Positions 21,119 through 30,701 of a stretch of DNA of 64,000 nt are shown here, piece by piece. The stretch is from Cellulomonas sp. 73-145. GTDB lineage: Bacteria > Actinomycetota > Actinomycetes > Actinomycetales > Cellulomonadaceae. The position numbers were made by a program, and so were the translations under genes. Numbering within the stretch: the first letter of the stretch is position 1; every line of letters starts with the position of its first letter. The notes under the pieces are model-generated. The model searched no databases, was not told where the DNA came from, and was given only the letters and a program-made list of their open reading frames with translations. The stretch is from assembly GCA_001898185.1 (NCBI GenBank), contig MKTI01000005.1:124001-188000 (forward strand), written 5' to 3'.

Positions 21119-21964
21119 TCAGGCGCCGACGCGGAACCGCGCGAAGCCGGTGACGGTGCCACCGACCTCGGCGAGGACCTGGCCGACGGACTTCTTCGCG
21201 TCGCGGGCGAACGCCTGGTCGACCAGGACGTTCTCCTTGAAGAAGCCGACGAGGCGACCCTCCACGATCTTCGGCAGGGCAGCCTCGGGCTTGCCCTCAC
21301 CGCGCGCGGTCTCCTCGGCGATGTGCCGCTCGCTCGCGACGACGTCCGCGGGGACGTCCTCACGGGTGAGGTAGGTCGGCGAGTACGCCGCGATGTGCGT
21401 GGCGATGTCGCGGGCGACCGAGGCGCCGGCCGCGTCCGTGGCGACCAGCACGCCGACCTGCGGTGGCAGGTCCTTGTTGACCTTGTGCAGGTAGACCTCG
21501 ACGTGCTCGCCGGCCAGGCGGGCGAGCCGCCGGACGACGATCTTCTCGCCGATGGTCGCCGCGATGTCGTCGACCACGGACTGCACCGGGGTGCCGTCCG
21601 AGTCGGCGGCGAGCAGCGCGTCCGCGTCACGGGCGCCGGAGGAGACAGCCGCCGCGAGCACGCGGTCCGCGAAGGAGATGAAGGTCTGGTTCTTGGCGAC
21701 GAAGTCCGTCTCCGAGTTGACCTCGAGCAGCACCGCGCTCTGACCCTCGCCGTCGGCCGTCGGGCCGACCCACGCCGTCACCAGGCCGTCGGAGGCCGAG
21801 CGGCCCTCGCGCTTGCCGATGCCCTTCAGGCCCTTGACGCGGATGATCTCCAGCGCCTTCTCCGAGTCGCCGTCCGCCTCGTCGAGCGCCTTCTTGACGT
21901 CGAGCATGCCGGCGCCCGTCTTCTCGCGGAGCGCCTTGATGTCAGCGACCGAGTAGTTCGCCAT
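21119..21964 (-). CDS. tsf: Elongation factor Ts
   Basis: A 281-residue EF-Ts, the nucleotide exchange factor for EF-Tu. The N-terminal UBA-like helix [20 protein letters not shown] and the conserved DFVAKNQTF region are visible. ATG 21964 has an AGGACAGGAA ribosome site. It lies 36 nt downstream of rpsB in the universal rpsB-tsf pair. Confidence 0.96.
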   Translation of the reverse strand: MANYSVADIKALREKTGAGMLDVKKALDEADGDSEKALEIIRVKGLKGIGKREGRSASDGLVTAWVGPTADGEGQSAVLLEVNSETDFVAKNQTFISFADRVLAAAVSSGARDADALLAADSDGTPVQSVVDDIAATIGEKIVVRRLARLAGEHVEVYLHKVNKDLPPQVGVLVATDAAGASVARDIATHIAAYSPTYLTREDVPADVVASERHIAEETARGEGKPEAALPKIVEGRLVGFFKENVLVDQAFARDAKKSVGQVLAEVGGTVTGFARFRVGA

Positions 21965-22000
21965 CAGTGGTTCCTGTCCTCGTGTGCTCGTGGTGGGTGC

Positions 22001-22960
22001 TCAGGCCTCGGCCGGCGCGTCGGTGCCGGGCTCGTCGGCGGCAGGCGTCTCGACCTCGGCCGCCTCGGCGGCGGGCGTCTCGACCACGGAGGTCTCCTCG
22101 ACCTGCTCCGCGACCTCCTCGACGGCCTCGGCGACCTCGGGCTGCGCAGCGGGGGTCACGTCGGCGGCGGCCAGGTCGGCCTCGGCACCGGCGAGCAGCT
22201 CACGCTCCCACTCGGCCAGCGGCTCGGCCTCGACCGTGCCGGCGCCCTCGGCGGCAGCCGGCGCGCCGGAGTGGCGCTTGAGCAGACCGTCGGCGACCGC
22301 GTCGGCGATCACGCGGGTGAGCAGCTGGACCGCGCGGATCGCGTCGTCGTTGCCCGGGATCGGGTAGTCGACCTGGTCGGGGTCGCAGTTGGTGTCCAGG
22401 ATCGCGACGACCGGGATGCCCAGCTTGCGGGCCTCGTCGACGGCGAGGTGCTCCTTGTTGGTGTCGACGATCCACACCGCGGACGGCACCTTGGCCATGT
22501 CACGGATGCCGCCGAGGGTCTTGGAGAGCTTGTCCTTCTCGCGGCGCAGGACGAGCAGCTCCTTCTTCGTCAGGCCGGAGGCCGCGACGTCGTCGAAGTC
22601 GATCTGCTCGAGCTCCTTGAGGCGCTGCAGGCGCTTGTGCACCGTCGAGAAGTTGGTCAGCATGCCGCCCAGCCAGCGCTGGTTGACGTAGGGCATGCCC
22701 ACGCGCGCGGCCTGCTCGGCGACGGGCTCCTGCGCCTGCTTCTTGGTGCCGACGAACAGCACGCTGCCACCGTGCGCGACGGTCTGGCTGACGAAGTCGT
22801 ACGCGCTGTCGATGAAGGTCAGCGACTGCTGCAGGTCGACGATGTAGATGCCGTTGCGCTCGGTGAAGATGAAGCGCTTCATCTTGGGGTTCCAGCGGCG
22901 GGTCTGGTGCCCGAAGTGGACACCGCTCTCCAGCAGCTGGCGCATGGTCACGACGGCCAT
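22001..22960 (-). CDS. rpsB: 30S ribosomal protein S2
   Basis: A 319-residue S2. The core ([21 protein letters not shown] to about residue 245) is typical. The C-terminal 75 residues are an Ala/Glu/Val-rich acidic extension seen in several Micrococcales. ATG 22960 is preceded by AAGGACCGTGCC. Confidence 0.96.
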   Translation of the reverse strand: MAVVTMRQLLESGVHFGHQTRRWNPKMKRFIFTERNGIYIVDLQQSLTFIDSAYDFVSQTVAHGGSVLFVGTKKQAQEPVAEQAARVGMPYVNQRWLGGMLTNFSTVHKRLQRLKELEQIDFDDVAASGLTKKELLVLRREKDKLSKTLGGIRDMAKVPSAVWIVDTNKEHLAVDEARKLGIPVVAILDTNCDPDQVDYPIPGNDDAIRAVQLLTRVIADAVADGLLKRHSGAPAAAEGAGTVEAEPLAEWERELLAGAEADLAAADVTPAAQPEVAEAVEEVAEQVEETSVVETPAAEAAEVETPAADEPGTDAPAEA

Positions 22961-23436
22961 GGCACGGTCCTTCCGGCGCTCGCCCAGGGCGTGCGCGCTC
23001 GTGCGGGTCCCGTCCAGGACGGGCACACCGCGGCTCGGTTGTCGGCCCCGACCGGTCGGTCGGTGCCCCTGGCGCCAGCCGGTGCACCGCGCCGGGCGTG
23101 GCCCGGACCGCTGCGATGCTCGGCCCCGCCCGTGGCGACCCGAGGGCCGTGAGGGCGGGAGATGACGCGCGAAGTCGACCGGTACGGACCGGTCGCCGAG
23201 GCAATGCTACCGGATCGGTGCCGGCGCCCGGGCCTGCGACGGGGCGCAGACGGCGGAGCGAGGGCAGCGCGCGGCCACGGACGGGGGCAGCGGCGGGCGC
23301 GGTGCGGCGGGTGGTGCGGCGGGCGGTCCCGGCGTCGGTCCCGCTCGAGCGACCACAGCCCCGTCCGGATGCAGGTGCGGCACCACGACGGAGCCGGAGA
23401 GCGTCGACCCTGTCGGGCGACCGGTTGGCTCGTCCG
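22961..23436. other. 476-nt divergent spacer between rpsB and the M23 peptidase gene
   Basis: The spacer must hold the rpsB-tsf promoter. One candidate -10 on the minus strand is TAGCAT (complement of 23204-23209), about 245 nt before the rpsB start. No good TTGACA-like -35 is visible. A plus-strand open frame runs through most of it in phase with the peptidase, but its sequence is Arg/Pro/Ala-rich with no recognisable domain. No RNA gene was recognised. Confidence 0.4.
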
Positions 23437-24072
23437 GTGCGGTCCGCTGCTCCCCCACCTCTGCCTACCTCGACGGCATCCGTCCGCGTCGCCCGTGGCC
23501 GTCGGGCGCGAGCCGTCGTCAGGCTCGCCGTCACCACGGCGCTCCTCGCCGGCGCGATCGCCGCCCCTGCGGCACCGAGCGCGTCGGTCTCGGGGAGCGC
23601 GATCGGTGCCGGCGCGCCGCGTGGCACGCCCCCGACCGACGAGCCGGTGGCCGTCTACCGGGCCCCGGTCCCGGGGACCCCCTCGTTCGCACACCCTTTC
23701 CGGGCCCCCGCGCAGCGGTGGTCGGCCGGCCACCGGGGCATGGACCTCTGGCTGGGCGACGGCATGCCCGTCCTGGCGCCGGCCGCCGGCACCGTGACGT
23801 TCGCCGGCACGGTCGTGGACCGGGGAGTGGTGTCGGTGCTCCACCCCGACGGGCGACGGAGCAGCGTCGAGCCGGTGGTAGCAGCCGTGGTCGTCGGCCA
23901 GCAGGTGGGTGCCGGTGACGTCCTGGGGGCTCTCGACGGGTCCGGCGGCCACTGCGCACCCCGCAGCTGCGTGCACTGGGGCCTGCGGGAGGGTGACCGC
24001 TACCTGGACCCGATGACGGTGCTGCCCGGTGGCGGCCCGATCGTGCTGCTGCCGGTGGCACCCGCCGGGTGA
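23437..24072 (+). CDS. M23 family metallopeptidase (LytM domain), secreted
   Basis: A peptidase of about 211 residues predicted to cut peptidoglycan cross-bridges. A membrane/signal segment VVRLAVTTALLAGAIAAPAA is followed by a LytM domain with HRGMDLW (zinc His and Asp) and CVHWGLREGDRYLDPM, which supplies the second zinc His; a Cys stands at the first position of the usual H-x-H. The start is uncertain: GTG 23437 or TTG 23425 leave a short N-terminus before the signal segment, and the frame is open back to 23098. A peptidase gene next to rpsB is common in Actinobacteria. Confidence 0.75.
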   Translation: MRSAAPPPLPTSTASVRVARGRRARAVVRLAVTTALLAGAIAAPAAPSASVSGSAIGAGAPRGTPPTDEPVAVYRAPVPGTPSFAHPFRAPAQRWSAGHRGMDLWLGDGMPVLAPAAGTVTFAGTVVDRGVVSVLHPDGRRSSVEPVVAAVVVGQQVGAGDVLGALDGSGGHCAPRSCVHWGLREGDRYLDPMTVLPGGGPIVLLPVAPAG

Positions 24073-24074
24073 GG

Positions 24075-24106
24075 ACGGCGTTCGATCGGGTTCGTCCGGA
24101 CGCCGT
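24075..24106. terminator. Bidirectional terminator between peptidase gene and whiG
   Basis: A 10-bp stem ACGGCGTTCG/CGGACGCCGT (24075-24084 with 24097-24106, one wobble pair), loop 12 nt, starts 3 nt after the peptidase stop between convergent genes. Confidence 0.55.
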
Positions 24107-24161
24107 CAGGCGTCCGCTGTCGCGTCAGGCGTGCTCCGCCTCGTCAGGCGCGCTCGGCCTC
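24105..24161. repeat. Three tandem 19-bp units spanning the whiG stop codon
   Basis: Units at 24105-24123, 24124-24142 and 24143-24161 all begin GTCAGGCG. The last two match at 17 of 19 positions. The whiG stop (complement of 24144-24146) lies in the third unit, so two extra copies trail the gene. Confidence 0.65.
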
Positions 24162-25061
24162 GACCAGTCGCGTCCGGAGCCGGGCCATCGCCGCGGTGTG
24201 CATCTGCGAGATGCGGGACTCGGTCACGCCGAGCAGCCGGCCGATCTCGGCCAGCGTCATGCCCTCGTAGTAGTAGAGGACCACGACCATCCGCTCACGC
24301 TCGCCGAGCTGCTCGATGGCCCGCGCCAGCAGGAACTTGGTCTCCTGCGCCTCCACCGACCGCGCAGGGTCCTCCGACCGCTCGTCGCCGAGGGTGTCCC
24401 CGAGGGACACGGAGCCGGGCCGGTCGTCCCCACCCAGCATCTCGTCGAGCGCAGCCACGTTGACGGAGGACAGCTGCCCGAGCACGGAGCGCAGCTCCTC
24501 GACCGGCATCTGCAGGTGGCCCGCCACCTCGTGCTCGCTCGGTGAGCGGTGCAGGGTGGCCTCGAGCTCGCCGTAGGCACGGTCGACAGCGCGGGCCTTG
24601 GTCCGGACGGAGCGGGGCACCCAGTCCATCGCGCGCAGCTCGTCGATGATCGCGCCGCGGATCCGCGAGGACGCGTACGACTCGAACTTCACGGAACGAC
24701 CCAGCTCGTACTTCTCGATGGCGTCGATCAGGCCGAACATGCCGTAGGACACCAGGTCCGCGTGCTCCACCATGCTCGGCAGACGCATCCCGACCCGGCC
24801 GGCGACGGCCGTGACCAGCGGCACGAAGTTCATGATCAGGCGCTCGCGCGCCTGGGGGCAGCCCGTGTCCTTGAAGGTCACCCAGGTGGCCTCGAGGTCC
24901 AGGACGGCGTCGGCGACCGGACCCGTCGGTACGGCGGTGCCTGCGGCGACGGAGCGCTGCTGCGGGATGACACCCTGCGGGGCGGTGCCGGCCGCATAGC
25001 GGTCTGCCGGCTCGGCCGTGCGCACGGACGAGCGGACCGGCGCGCTCAAGGGTGTGGTCAT
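24144..25061 (-). CDS. whiG: RNA polymerase sigma factor of the WhiG/FliA class
   Basis: A sigma-28-type factor of about 305 residues. Region 2 contains ADLVSYGMFGLIDAIEKYE and KFESYASSRIRGAIIDELR. Region 3 contains DWVPRSVRTKARAVDRAYGE. Region 4 contains MTLAEIGRLLGVTESRISQMH. WhiG controls aerial development in Streptomyces and FliA controls flagellar genes elsewhere; which role applies here is unknown. ATG 25061 (GGAG 6 nt upstream) is preferred. ATG 25085, which overlaps the xerC stop as ATGA, is the alternative. Confidence 0.9.
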   Translation of the reverse strand: MTTPLSAPVRSSVRTAEPADRYAAGTAPQGVIPQQRSVAAGTAVPTGPVADAVLDLEATWVTFKDTGCPQARERLIMNFVPLVTAVAGRVGMRLPSMVEHADLVSYGMFGLIDAIEKYELGRSVKFESYASSRIRGAIIDELRAMDWVPRSVRTKARAVDRAYGELEATLHRSPSEHEVAGHLQMPVEELRSVLGQLSSVNVAALDEMLGGDDRPGSVSLGDTLGDERSEDPARSVEAQETKFLLARAIEQLGERERMVVVLYYYEGMTLAEIGRLLGVTESRISQMHTAAMARLRTRLVEAERA

Positions 25062-25081
25062 GGGGGGCTCCGTCCGGGGGC

Positions 25082-26014
25082 TCATGCGCGGGGGTGAGCG
25101 AGCTGGTAGGCGGAGCGCAGACGCTCCGCCGAGACGTGGGTGTACCGCTGCGTGGTGCCGAGGCTTGCGTGGCCCAGCAGCTCCTGGACGGTGCGCAGGT
25201 CCGAACCGCCCTCGAGAAGGTGCGTCGCGGCCGTGTGACGGAGCGCGTGCGGGGCGACGTCGTCCACGCCCGCGGTGGCAGCAAGCCGGTGCACCGCATC
25301 CCGCAGCCGTCGCTGGTCGACGCGGGCGCCCCGAGCACCGAGGAACAGCGCGTCGCCGGACATCGGTCCGGCGAGGCGAGGCCGACCGAGCTCGAGCCAT
25401 GCCCGAGCTGCGTGCACGGCGGGGAGGCCCACCGGCACCACTCGTTCCTTGCCGCCCTTGCCGAACACCCGCAGCGTCCGCTCGTTCAGGTCGAGGTCCG
25501 ACAGGCTCGCTCCGCAGAGCTCCCCGACCCGCACCCCGGTGGCGTACAGCAGCTCGGCCGCCGCCCAGTCCCGCACCGCGACGGGGTCACCGTCCTGCGC
25601 CGCGGCCCGGGCCGTGTCCAGCAGCGTGGTGACCGCAGGTTGCGCCAGCACGGTGGGCAGCACACCGGAGACCCGAGCCGTCGCGAGCCGAGCCGTCGGG
25701 TCGGATGTCAGGCGCCCGGTGTGGACGGCCCAGCCGAAGAACGTCCGGACGGCCGCCGAGCGGCGCGCCAGGGTCGCGCGGCTGTGCTGGCTCGCCGCCA
25801 TCGCCGCGAGCCAGCCGCGGAGAGTGGTCAGGTCGATGGAGTCCAGGGTGGTGCGACCGTGACGACCCGCGTACGCGAACAGGTGGTCCAGGTCTCCCTC
25901 GTAGGCGCGCACGGTGTGCTCGGACAGGCCCCGCTGGGCGCGCAGGTGCAGGGCGAAGTCGGACTGCAGGAGGGCGCGCTCGGGCGCTCCCGCAGTGATC
26001 TCTGCCACGTACAC
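25082..26014 (-). CDS. xerC: Tyrosine recombinase XerC
   Basis: A 310-residue site-specific recombinase that resolves chromosome dimers. The N-terminal core-binding domain is followed by a catalytic domain with TGVRVGELCG (Arg), FGKGGKER (Lys), HALRHTAATH (His-x2-Arg) and the terminal GHASLGTTQRYTHV (His and nucleophilic Tyr), so all catalytic residues are present. The gene position between dprA and whiG/rpsB matches chromosomal xerC in Actinobacteria, not a phage integrase. CACGGT lies 6 nt before GTG 26014. Confidence 0.92.
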   Translation of the reverse strand: MYVAEITAGAPERALLQSDFALHLRAQRGLSEHTVRAYEGDLDHLFAYAGRHGRTTLDSIDLTTLRGWLAAMAASQHSRATLARRSAAVRTFFGWAVHTGRLTSDPTARLATARVSGVLPTVLAQPAVTTLLDTARAAAQDGDPVAVRDWAAAELLYATGVRVGELCGASLSDLDLNERTLRVFGKGGKERVVPVGLPAVHAARAWLELGRPRLAGPMSGDALFLGARGARVDQRRLRDAVHRLAATAGVDDVAPHALRHTAATHLLEGGSDLRTVQELLGHASLGTTQRYTHVSAERLRSAYQLAHPRA

Positions 26015-26140
26015 ATGCCTACCGTGACTGCTCGGCCGGATTCGGACAAGACACGCATGGCCACGCTCGCTGACCGCCTGGGCGAATGCGACGGCAATGT
26101 CCGATTCCGCGTCGACAATTGAGCCGAATGCCGTTGTTTT

Positions 26141-27379
26141 TCACCCGGTCGGCCGAGTGTCGGTCGCGCGCGCCGGCCGCCGAGCGGTCCACCGGTCTCC
26201 TGCGCGCACGGCGAGATCCTCGAGCTGCAGGATGCCGAGCGCTGCCCTCGCCTCGGCGACCGACGTGCCGGCGCGCGTCGCGATCGTCGACTCGTCCAGG
26301 CCGCCGCGCAGGGGCAACGCGTCATGGACCTGGACGACCCTCGTGCCGAGGTCCGTGAGCGTGCCACGGCTGAGCGCGTCGTCGCTGGTGCGGACGTCGC
26401 CGGCGTCGCCGGCGTGGTGCAGGCCGCCCGGCAGGAGCTCGGCCACCTCGTCGGCGTCGGTCACGCACACCGCATGCCCTTCGCGGAGCAGCCGGTGGCA
26501 TCCCGCGGACGCTGCCGAGGTCACCGGTCCCGGCACGGCGCCGACCGGCCGCAGCAGCGCCGCGGCGTGATGAGCGGAGCTGAGGGCGCCGGAGCGCCAC
26601 GCCGCCTCCACCACCACGGTGGCGTCGGACAGTGCGGCGATCACACGGTTGCGTTGCAGAAATCGGGACTTGGTCGGAAGGGAACCCGGCGGGACCTCAC
26701 TGAGCAGGGCGCCGCCCGTTCCGACCGTTTCCTCGAAGATGCGCGCGTTCCCGGCCGGATAGGCGCGGTCCACGCCACCCGCGAGGACGACCAGGGTCGG
26801 GCCGCCCGCGCCGAGGGCGCCACGGTGCGCCGCTGCGTCGATGCCGTACGCACCGCCCGACGCGACACAGCTCCCCCGCGTCGCGAGGCCGTGGGCGAGG
26901 TCGTAGGCGACTCGCTCGCCGTACGTGGTGCTCGCTCGCGCCCCGACGACCGCCACGGTGCTGCGCGCGGGCAGCGCGCCGCGAACCCACAGAGCCGGTG
27001 GTGCGGCATCCCCCAGGTCGTCCAGGCCGCGCGGCCACTCGTCGTCCCCCGGGACGACGAGATGACCGTTCAGGCGGTGCAGGGCGCCGAGATCACCCTC
27101 CGGGCACAGGGCCTCGAGGCGCCCTGCCCAGCGCAGCACGGCTCGGCCGAGCCGAGCCCGGTCGGCCGAGCCCATCTCCTCGCCCGCCGCGGTGAGCACG
27201 ACGGACCAGTCGACGGCCCCCCGGGCCGCGGCACGAGCCCACGCGAGCGCGTGGGCGGCGCCGAGGATCCTGACGAGCGCCCCGGCGACGCGGTCACCGG
27301 GCTCGACGAGAGCAGACCACGCAGCCCGCGCCATCCGCTCCGCGGTCGCGGACGAGTCGTCGTCGACGGTCCCGCTCAC
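26141..27379 (-). CDS. dprA: DNA-processing protein DprA
   Basis: A 412-residue DprA/Smf, which loads RecA on incoming single-stranded DNA during transformation. The central Rossmann-like domain (about 125-330) contains VAVVGARASTTYGERVA and VASGGAYGIDAAAHRGAL. The C-terminus (about 350-400) is a winged-helix segment (LDESTIATRAGTSVAEARAAL). The GTG start overlaps the comM stop (GTGA). Confidence 0.92.
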   Translation of the reverse strand: MSGTVDDDSSATAERMARAAWSALVEPGDRVAGALVRILGAAHALAWARAAARGAVDWSVVLTAAGEEMGSADRARLGRAVLRWAGRLEALCPEGDLGALHRLNGHLVVPGDDEWPRGLDDLGDAAPPALWVRGALPARSTVAVVGARASTTYGERVAYDLAHGLATRGSCVASGGAYGIDAAAHRGALGAGGPTLVVLAGGVDRAYPAGNARIFEETVGTGGALLSEVPPGSLPTKSRFLQRNRVIAALSDATVVVEAAWRSGALSSAHHAAALLRPVGAVPGPVTSAASAGCHRLLREGHAVCVTDADEVAELLPGGLHHAGDAGDVRTSDDALSRGTLTDLGTRVVQVHDALPLRGGLDESTIATRAGTSVAEARAALGILQLEDLAVRAGDRWTARRPARATDTRPTG

Positions 27380-28896
27380 GCGCCCTGGCCTCGGGTCCGG
27401 AGCAGCAGCGCCCGGCCGACGTCGTCCCGCGACGGTGCAGCACGGCCTTGCAGGTCCGCGAGGGTCCAGGCGACCCTCAGCACCCGGTCCACGCCACGCA
27501 GGCTGAGCGTCCCGCGGTCGAGCGCCCGGTCGAGGTCCGTCATCAGGCTGCGCCGCGGACCCAGGCGCTCGCGCAGCCAGCGTCCGGACACCTGCGCGTT
27601 GGTGCGCCACCCCGTTCCGGCCAGGCGCTCGACTGCAGCACCTCGGGCCTGCCGGACACGCTCCGCGACGACGGCGGACCGCTCCCCCGGTACGTCCTCG
27701 GCGCGTGCCGGGAGCACCTCGAGCTGGAGGTCGACGCGGTCCAGCAGCGGGCCCGACAGCTTGCCGAAGTACCGCCGCCGCTGCTCCGCCCGGCACGTGC
27801 ACTCCAGCCCCTTGCCGACGGACCGGCCGCAGGGGCACGGGTTCGCCGCCAGCACCAGCTGGAAGCGGGCCGGGTAGCGGGCCGCGCCGGCCGCCCGGTG
27901 CAGCACCACCTCGCCGTGCTCCAGGGGCTGGCGCAGCGTCTGCAGCACGGCCGTGGGGAACTCCGGCGCCTCGTCGAGGAAGAGCACGCCGCAGTGGGCG
28001 CGGGAGGCCGCGCCCGGTCGCGGCACGCCGGAGCCACCACCCACGACGCTGGCGGGCGTCGCGGTGTGGTGCGGGTCCTCGAAGGGTGGCCGGCGGACCA
28101 GGCCGTCGCCCGCGTCGAAGGTCCCGGCGAGGGAGTGCACGGCGGTCACCTCGACCGCCTCCGCCTCGGCCAGGTCCGGCAGCAGCCCCGGCAGCCTCGC
28201 CGCCAGCATCGTCTTGCCGGCCCCGGGCGGTCCGACCATCAGCAGATGGTGACCGCCCGCCGCCGCCACCTCGAGGCAGTGCCGCGCCTCGGGCTGGCCG
28301 ATCACGTCCGCCAGGTCGGGGTCCACGACGGCACGCCGGGCCGGGACGTCGTCGTGAACCGGCGGCAGGTCCGGCACCTCGACGTCGGCCCCGTAGCGGC
28401 TCGCCACCTCCGCGAGGCAGGCGGCACCCACCACGTCGGCACCCGGGACGAGGGACGCCTCCGCCGCGTTGGCCGTCGGCACGACGACGCGCGGGTGGCC
28501 GGCCGCCACGGCGGCCGCGACGGCTGGGAGCACCCCGCGCACGGGACGCAGCCGACCGTCGAGCCCGAGCTCACCGATGTGGACCCGGTCGGCCGCCGCG
28601 GCAGCGTCCACCACGCCGGCGCCCGCGAGCGTCGCGACGGCGATCGCCAGGTCGAAGCCCGAGCCGGCCTTGGGCAGCGTTGCCGGTGAGAGATTGACGG
28701 TGATGCGCCGGTTGGGCCACACGAGACCGCTCGAGGTCACGGCCGCCCGCACCCGGTCCCTCGCCTCGGCCAGGGCGGTGTCCGGCAGGCCCACGAGTGA
28801 GAACGCAGGCAACGACGGCGCGAGGTGCGCCTCGACCTCGACGAGATGGCCGGACAGGCCCAGCAGGCTCACCGCCCTGGTGCGGCCGAGGGTCAC
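27376..28896 (-). CDS. comM: YifB/ComM family Mg-chelatase-like AAA ATPase
   Basis: A 506-residue AAA+ protein related to ComM, a branch-migration helicase acting in transformation. It has an N-terminal Lon-like ChlI domain (SLVGLPDTALAEARDRVRAA), Walker A GPPGAGKT, Walker B VLFLDEAPEF and a Cys-rich insert (CPCGRSVGKGLECTC). The GTG start directly follows the yraN stop (TGAGTG). The yraN-comM-dprA order is conserved. Confidence 0.93.
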   Translation of the reverse strand: MTLGRTRAVSLLGLSGHLVEVEAHLAPSLPAFSLVGLPDTALAEARDRVRAAVTSSGLVWPNRRITVNLSPATLPKAGSGFDLAIAVATLAGAGVVDAAAAADRVHIGELGLDGRLRPVRGVLPAVAAAVAAGHPRVVVPTANAAEASLVPGADVVGAACLAEVASRYGADVEVPDLPPVHDDVPARRAVVDPDLADVIGQPEARHCLEVAAAGGHHLLMVGPPGAGKTMLAARLPGLLPDLAEAEAVEVTAVHSLAGTFDAGDGLVRRPPFEDPHHTATPASVVGGGSGVPRPGAASRAHCGVLFLDEAPEFPTAVLQTLRQPLEHGEVVLHRAAGAARYPARFQLVLAANPCPCGRSVGKGLECTCRAEQRRRYFGKLSGPLLDRVDLQLEVLPARAEDVPGERSAVVAERVRQARGAAVERLAGTGWRTNAQVSGRWLRERLGPRRSLMTDLDRALDRGTLSLRGVDRVLRVAWTLADLQGRAAPSRDDVGRALLLRTRGQGA

Positions 28897-29253
28897 TCAG
28901 ACCACCGCCACGAGGTGCTCGACCCTGGCGGCACCACGGGGTGGGAGCGTCACGGCGATGACGTCGATGCGGACGGATGCCGCGTGCACGTCGTGGGCGT
29001 CCAGCCAGGCGGCCGTCAGGCGACGCAGCCGTGCGAGCTTGGCGCCGGTGACGGCCTCCGCCGGCGAGCCGAAGCGGTCCGAACGACGCGTCTTCACCTC
29101 GACCGCCACCAGCTCGCGCCCGTCGAGGCAGACGACGTCGAGCTCGCCGACCGCGCACCGCCAGTTGCGGTCGAGCACCGTCCACCCCGCGGCCTGCACG
29201 TGCGCCACCGCCACGTCCTCGCCGTACCGACCTACCGCGTCCTTGGCACGCAT
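28897..29253 (-). CDS. yraN: UPF0102 family endonuclease-like protein YraN
   Basis: A 118-residue protein with the PD-(D/E)XK-like core GELDVVCLDGRELVAVEVKTRRS preceded by GRYGEDVAVAH. The family looks like Holliday-junction-resolvase-type nucleases; its biological role is not settled. ATG 29253 is chosen because GGGAGGTGG lies upstream and the longer frame has no similarity. Confidence 0.9.
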   Translation of the reverse strand: MRAKDAVGRYGEDVAVAHVQAAGWTVLDRNWRCAVGELDVVCLDGRELVAVEVKTRRSDRFGSPAEAVTGAKLARLRRLTAAWLDAHDVHAASVRIDVIAVTLPPRGAARVEHLVAVV

Positions 29254-29466
29254 CGAGCACCACCTCCCGGTGCAGGGTGCTGCGCGCCCGCCCGGGCGCG
29301 ACCGGTCGCGGTGCAGCGCCGGGTCCGTCGGCACGATCGCTCCGGGCTGGGGACGGCTCGGACGGGACGGCTCCCGCCCCGACGCGCCGCCACCCCGAGC
29401 GCTCGGCGGGGGGTGGCGAGCGCCCCGCGTGGCGGGTCCGGTGCGCGACGCGGTCTACCGGCGCGC

Positions 29467-29506
29467 GACGACCCCGCCGGTCAGCGGACGACCGCGCCGG
29501 TCAGCG
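29467..29506. repeat. 20-bp tandem duplication spanning the DUF2469 stop codon
   Basis: Two adjacent 20-bp units (29467-29486 and 29487-29506) differ at one base. The stop of the DUF2469 gene (complement of 29501-29503) is in the second unit. Confidence 0.7.
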
Positions 29507-29824
29507 CGTGAACGGCGAGCCGCCCCCGAGGTCGAGCTCCGGCTTGGCGAGCTCCTCGACGTTGACGTCCTTGAACGTCACCACCCGCACCGACTTCACG
29601 AACCGAGCCGAGCGGTACACGTCCCACACCCAGGCGTCGGCGAGCGTCAGCTCGAAGTAGACCTCACCAGCCGCCGAGCGCACCTGGAGGTCGACCTGGT
29701 TGGCGAGGTAGAAGCGCCGTTCCGTCTCCACCACGTAGGAGAACAGCCCGACGACGTCTCGGTACTCGCGGTAGAGCGCCAGCTCGGCGTCCGTCTCGTA
29801 GTTCTCCAGGTCCTCGGCGCTCAC
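29501..29824 (-). CDS. DUF2469 domain protein
   Basis: A 107-residue protein starting VSAEDLENYETDAELALYREYRD and containing YFELTLADAWVWDVYRSARFVK. This small actinobacterial family almost always follows rnhB. No function is established. GTG 29824 lies 7 nt after the rnhB stop, so the genes are probably cotranscribed with lepB. Confidence 0.85.
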   Translation of the reverse strand: MSAEDLENYETDAELALYREYRDVVGLFSYVVETERRFYLANQVDLQVRSAAGEVYFELTLADAWVWDVYRSARFVKSVRVVTFKDVNVEELAKPELDLGGGSPFTR

Positions 29825-29831
29825 CGCCCCA

Positions 29832-30701
29832 TCATCCCCCTGCCCCGACGACGTCGGCGCCACGGCCGGTGGGGACCAGGCCGCGGACGAGGGGCGCGAG
29901 GGCCGCGTCGGCGCCCTCGGCAAGCAGCTCCCCCGGCTCCTCGTCGTCGCGCTCGTCGTCCTCGGCCGCGGCCAGCGCGGCGAGCAGCGCGGCGTGGTCC
30001 GTGCCGGGCAGCCGCCAGGAACGGCGGTGCAGATCGCAGGGACCCCACGTGCGCAGGGCGGCGATGTGCTCGGGAGACGCGTAGCCCTTGTTCTCGTGCC
30101 AGCCGTACTCCGGGTGACCGGCCGACAGCTCCACCATCAGGGCGTCGCGCTCGCACTTCGCCAGGACGCTGGCCGCGGCGACGCTGGCACAGGTGCGGTC
30201 TGCCTTGACGCGCGTGAGGACGCGCGGCAGCGGCCCGACGGGCTCGTCGTCGAACGAGAAGAGATCCGGCTGGGGTGCCGTGAGCCAGTCGTGCGAACCG
30301 TCGAGCAGCACCACGTCCACCGGTCCGCACACCGACGCCGCCTCCGCGAGCGCGCGCGTGCCGGCGAGGCGGAGCGCCGCGATGATGCCGAGCTGGTCGA
30401 TCTCCAGCGAGCTGGCGTGGCCGACGGCCCTCGCGACCCCCCACCGACGTAGGGCCGGGACGAGGGCGGTCCGGGCGAGCGGGGTGAGCAGCTTGGAGTC
30501 CGCGACGCCCTGCGGTGCGGAGCGCGTGGTCGCCGCGACGACGACGACCCCGACGCTCACCGGACCGGCCAGCGAGCCTCGCCCCACCTCGTCCATCCCG
30601 GCCACGAGCGTCGCGCCGTCACGCAGCAGCCCGCGCTCGTGGCGCAGGTGCGGCGTCGGGCGACCCGCCCGAGCCGGTCCGGGGACGGCCGCCGGTGTCA
30701 C
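29832..30701 (-). CDS. rnhB: Ribonuclease HII
   Basis: A 289-residue RNase HII that removes ribonucleotides from DNA. The catalytic motif is [13 protein letters not shown] (about 36-48), with further acidic residues in [12 protein letters not shown] and [23 protein letters not shown] low-complexity acidic tail of about 50 residues follows the catalytic domain. The GTG start overlaps the lepB stop (GTGA). Confidence 0.93.
   Translation of the reverse strand: MTPAAVPGPARAGRPTPHLRHERGLLRDGATLVAGMDEVGRGSLAGPVSVGVVVVAATTRSAPQGVADSKLLTPLARTALVPALRRWGVARAVGHASSLEIDQLGIIAALRLAGTRALAEAASVCGPVDVVLLDGSHDWLTAPQPDLFSFDDEPVGPLPRVLTRVKADRTCASVAAASVLAKCERDALMVELSAGHPEYGWHENKGYASPEHIAALRTWGPCDLHRRSWRLPGTDHAALLAALAAAEDDERDDEEPGELLAEGADAALAPLVRGLVPTGRGADVVGAGG

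Noticed and set aside
25082..26014. Phage integrase or mobile element marker
   Set aside because: The recombinase sits in the conserved comM-dprA-xerC-rpsB neighbourhood, with no attachment site repeats or phage genes nearby.
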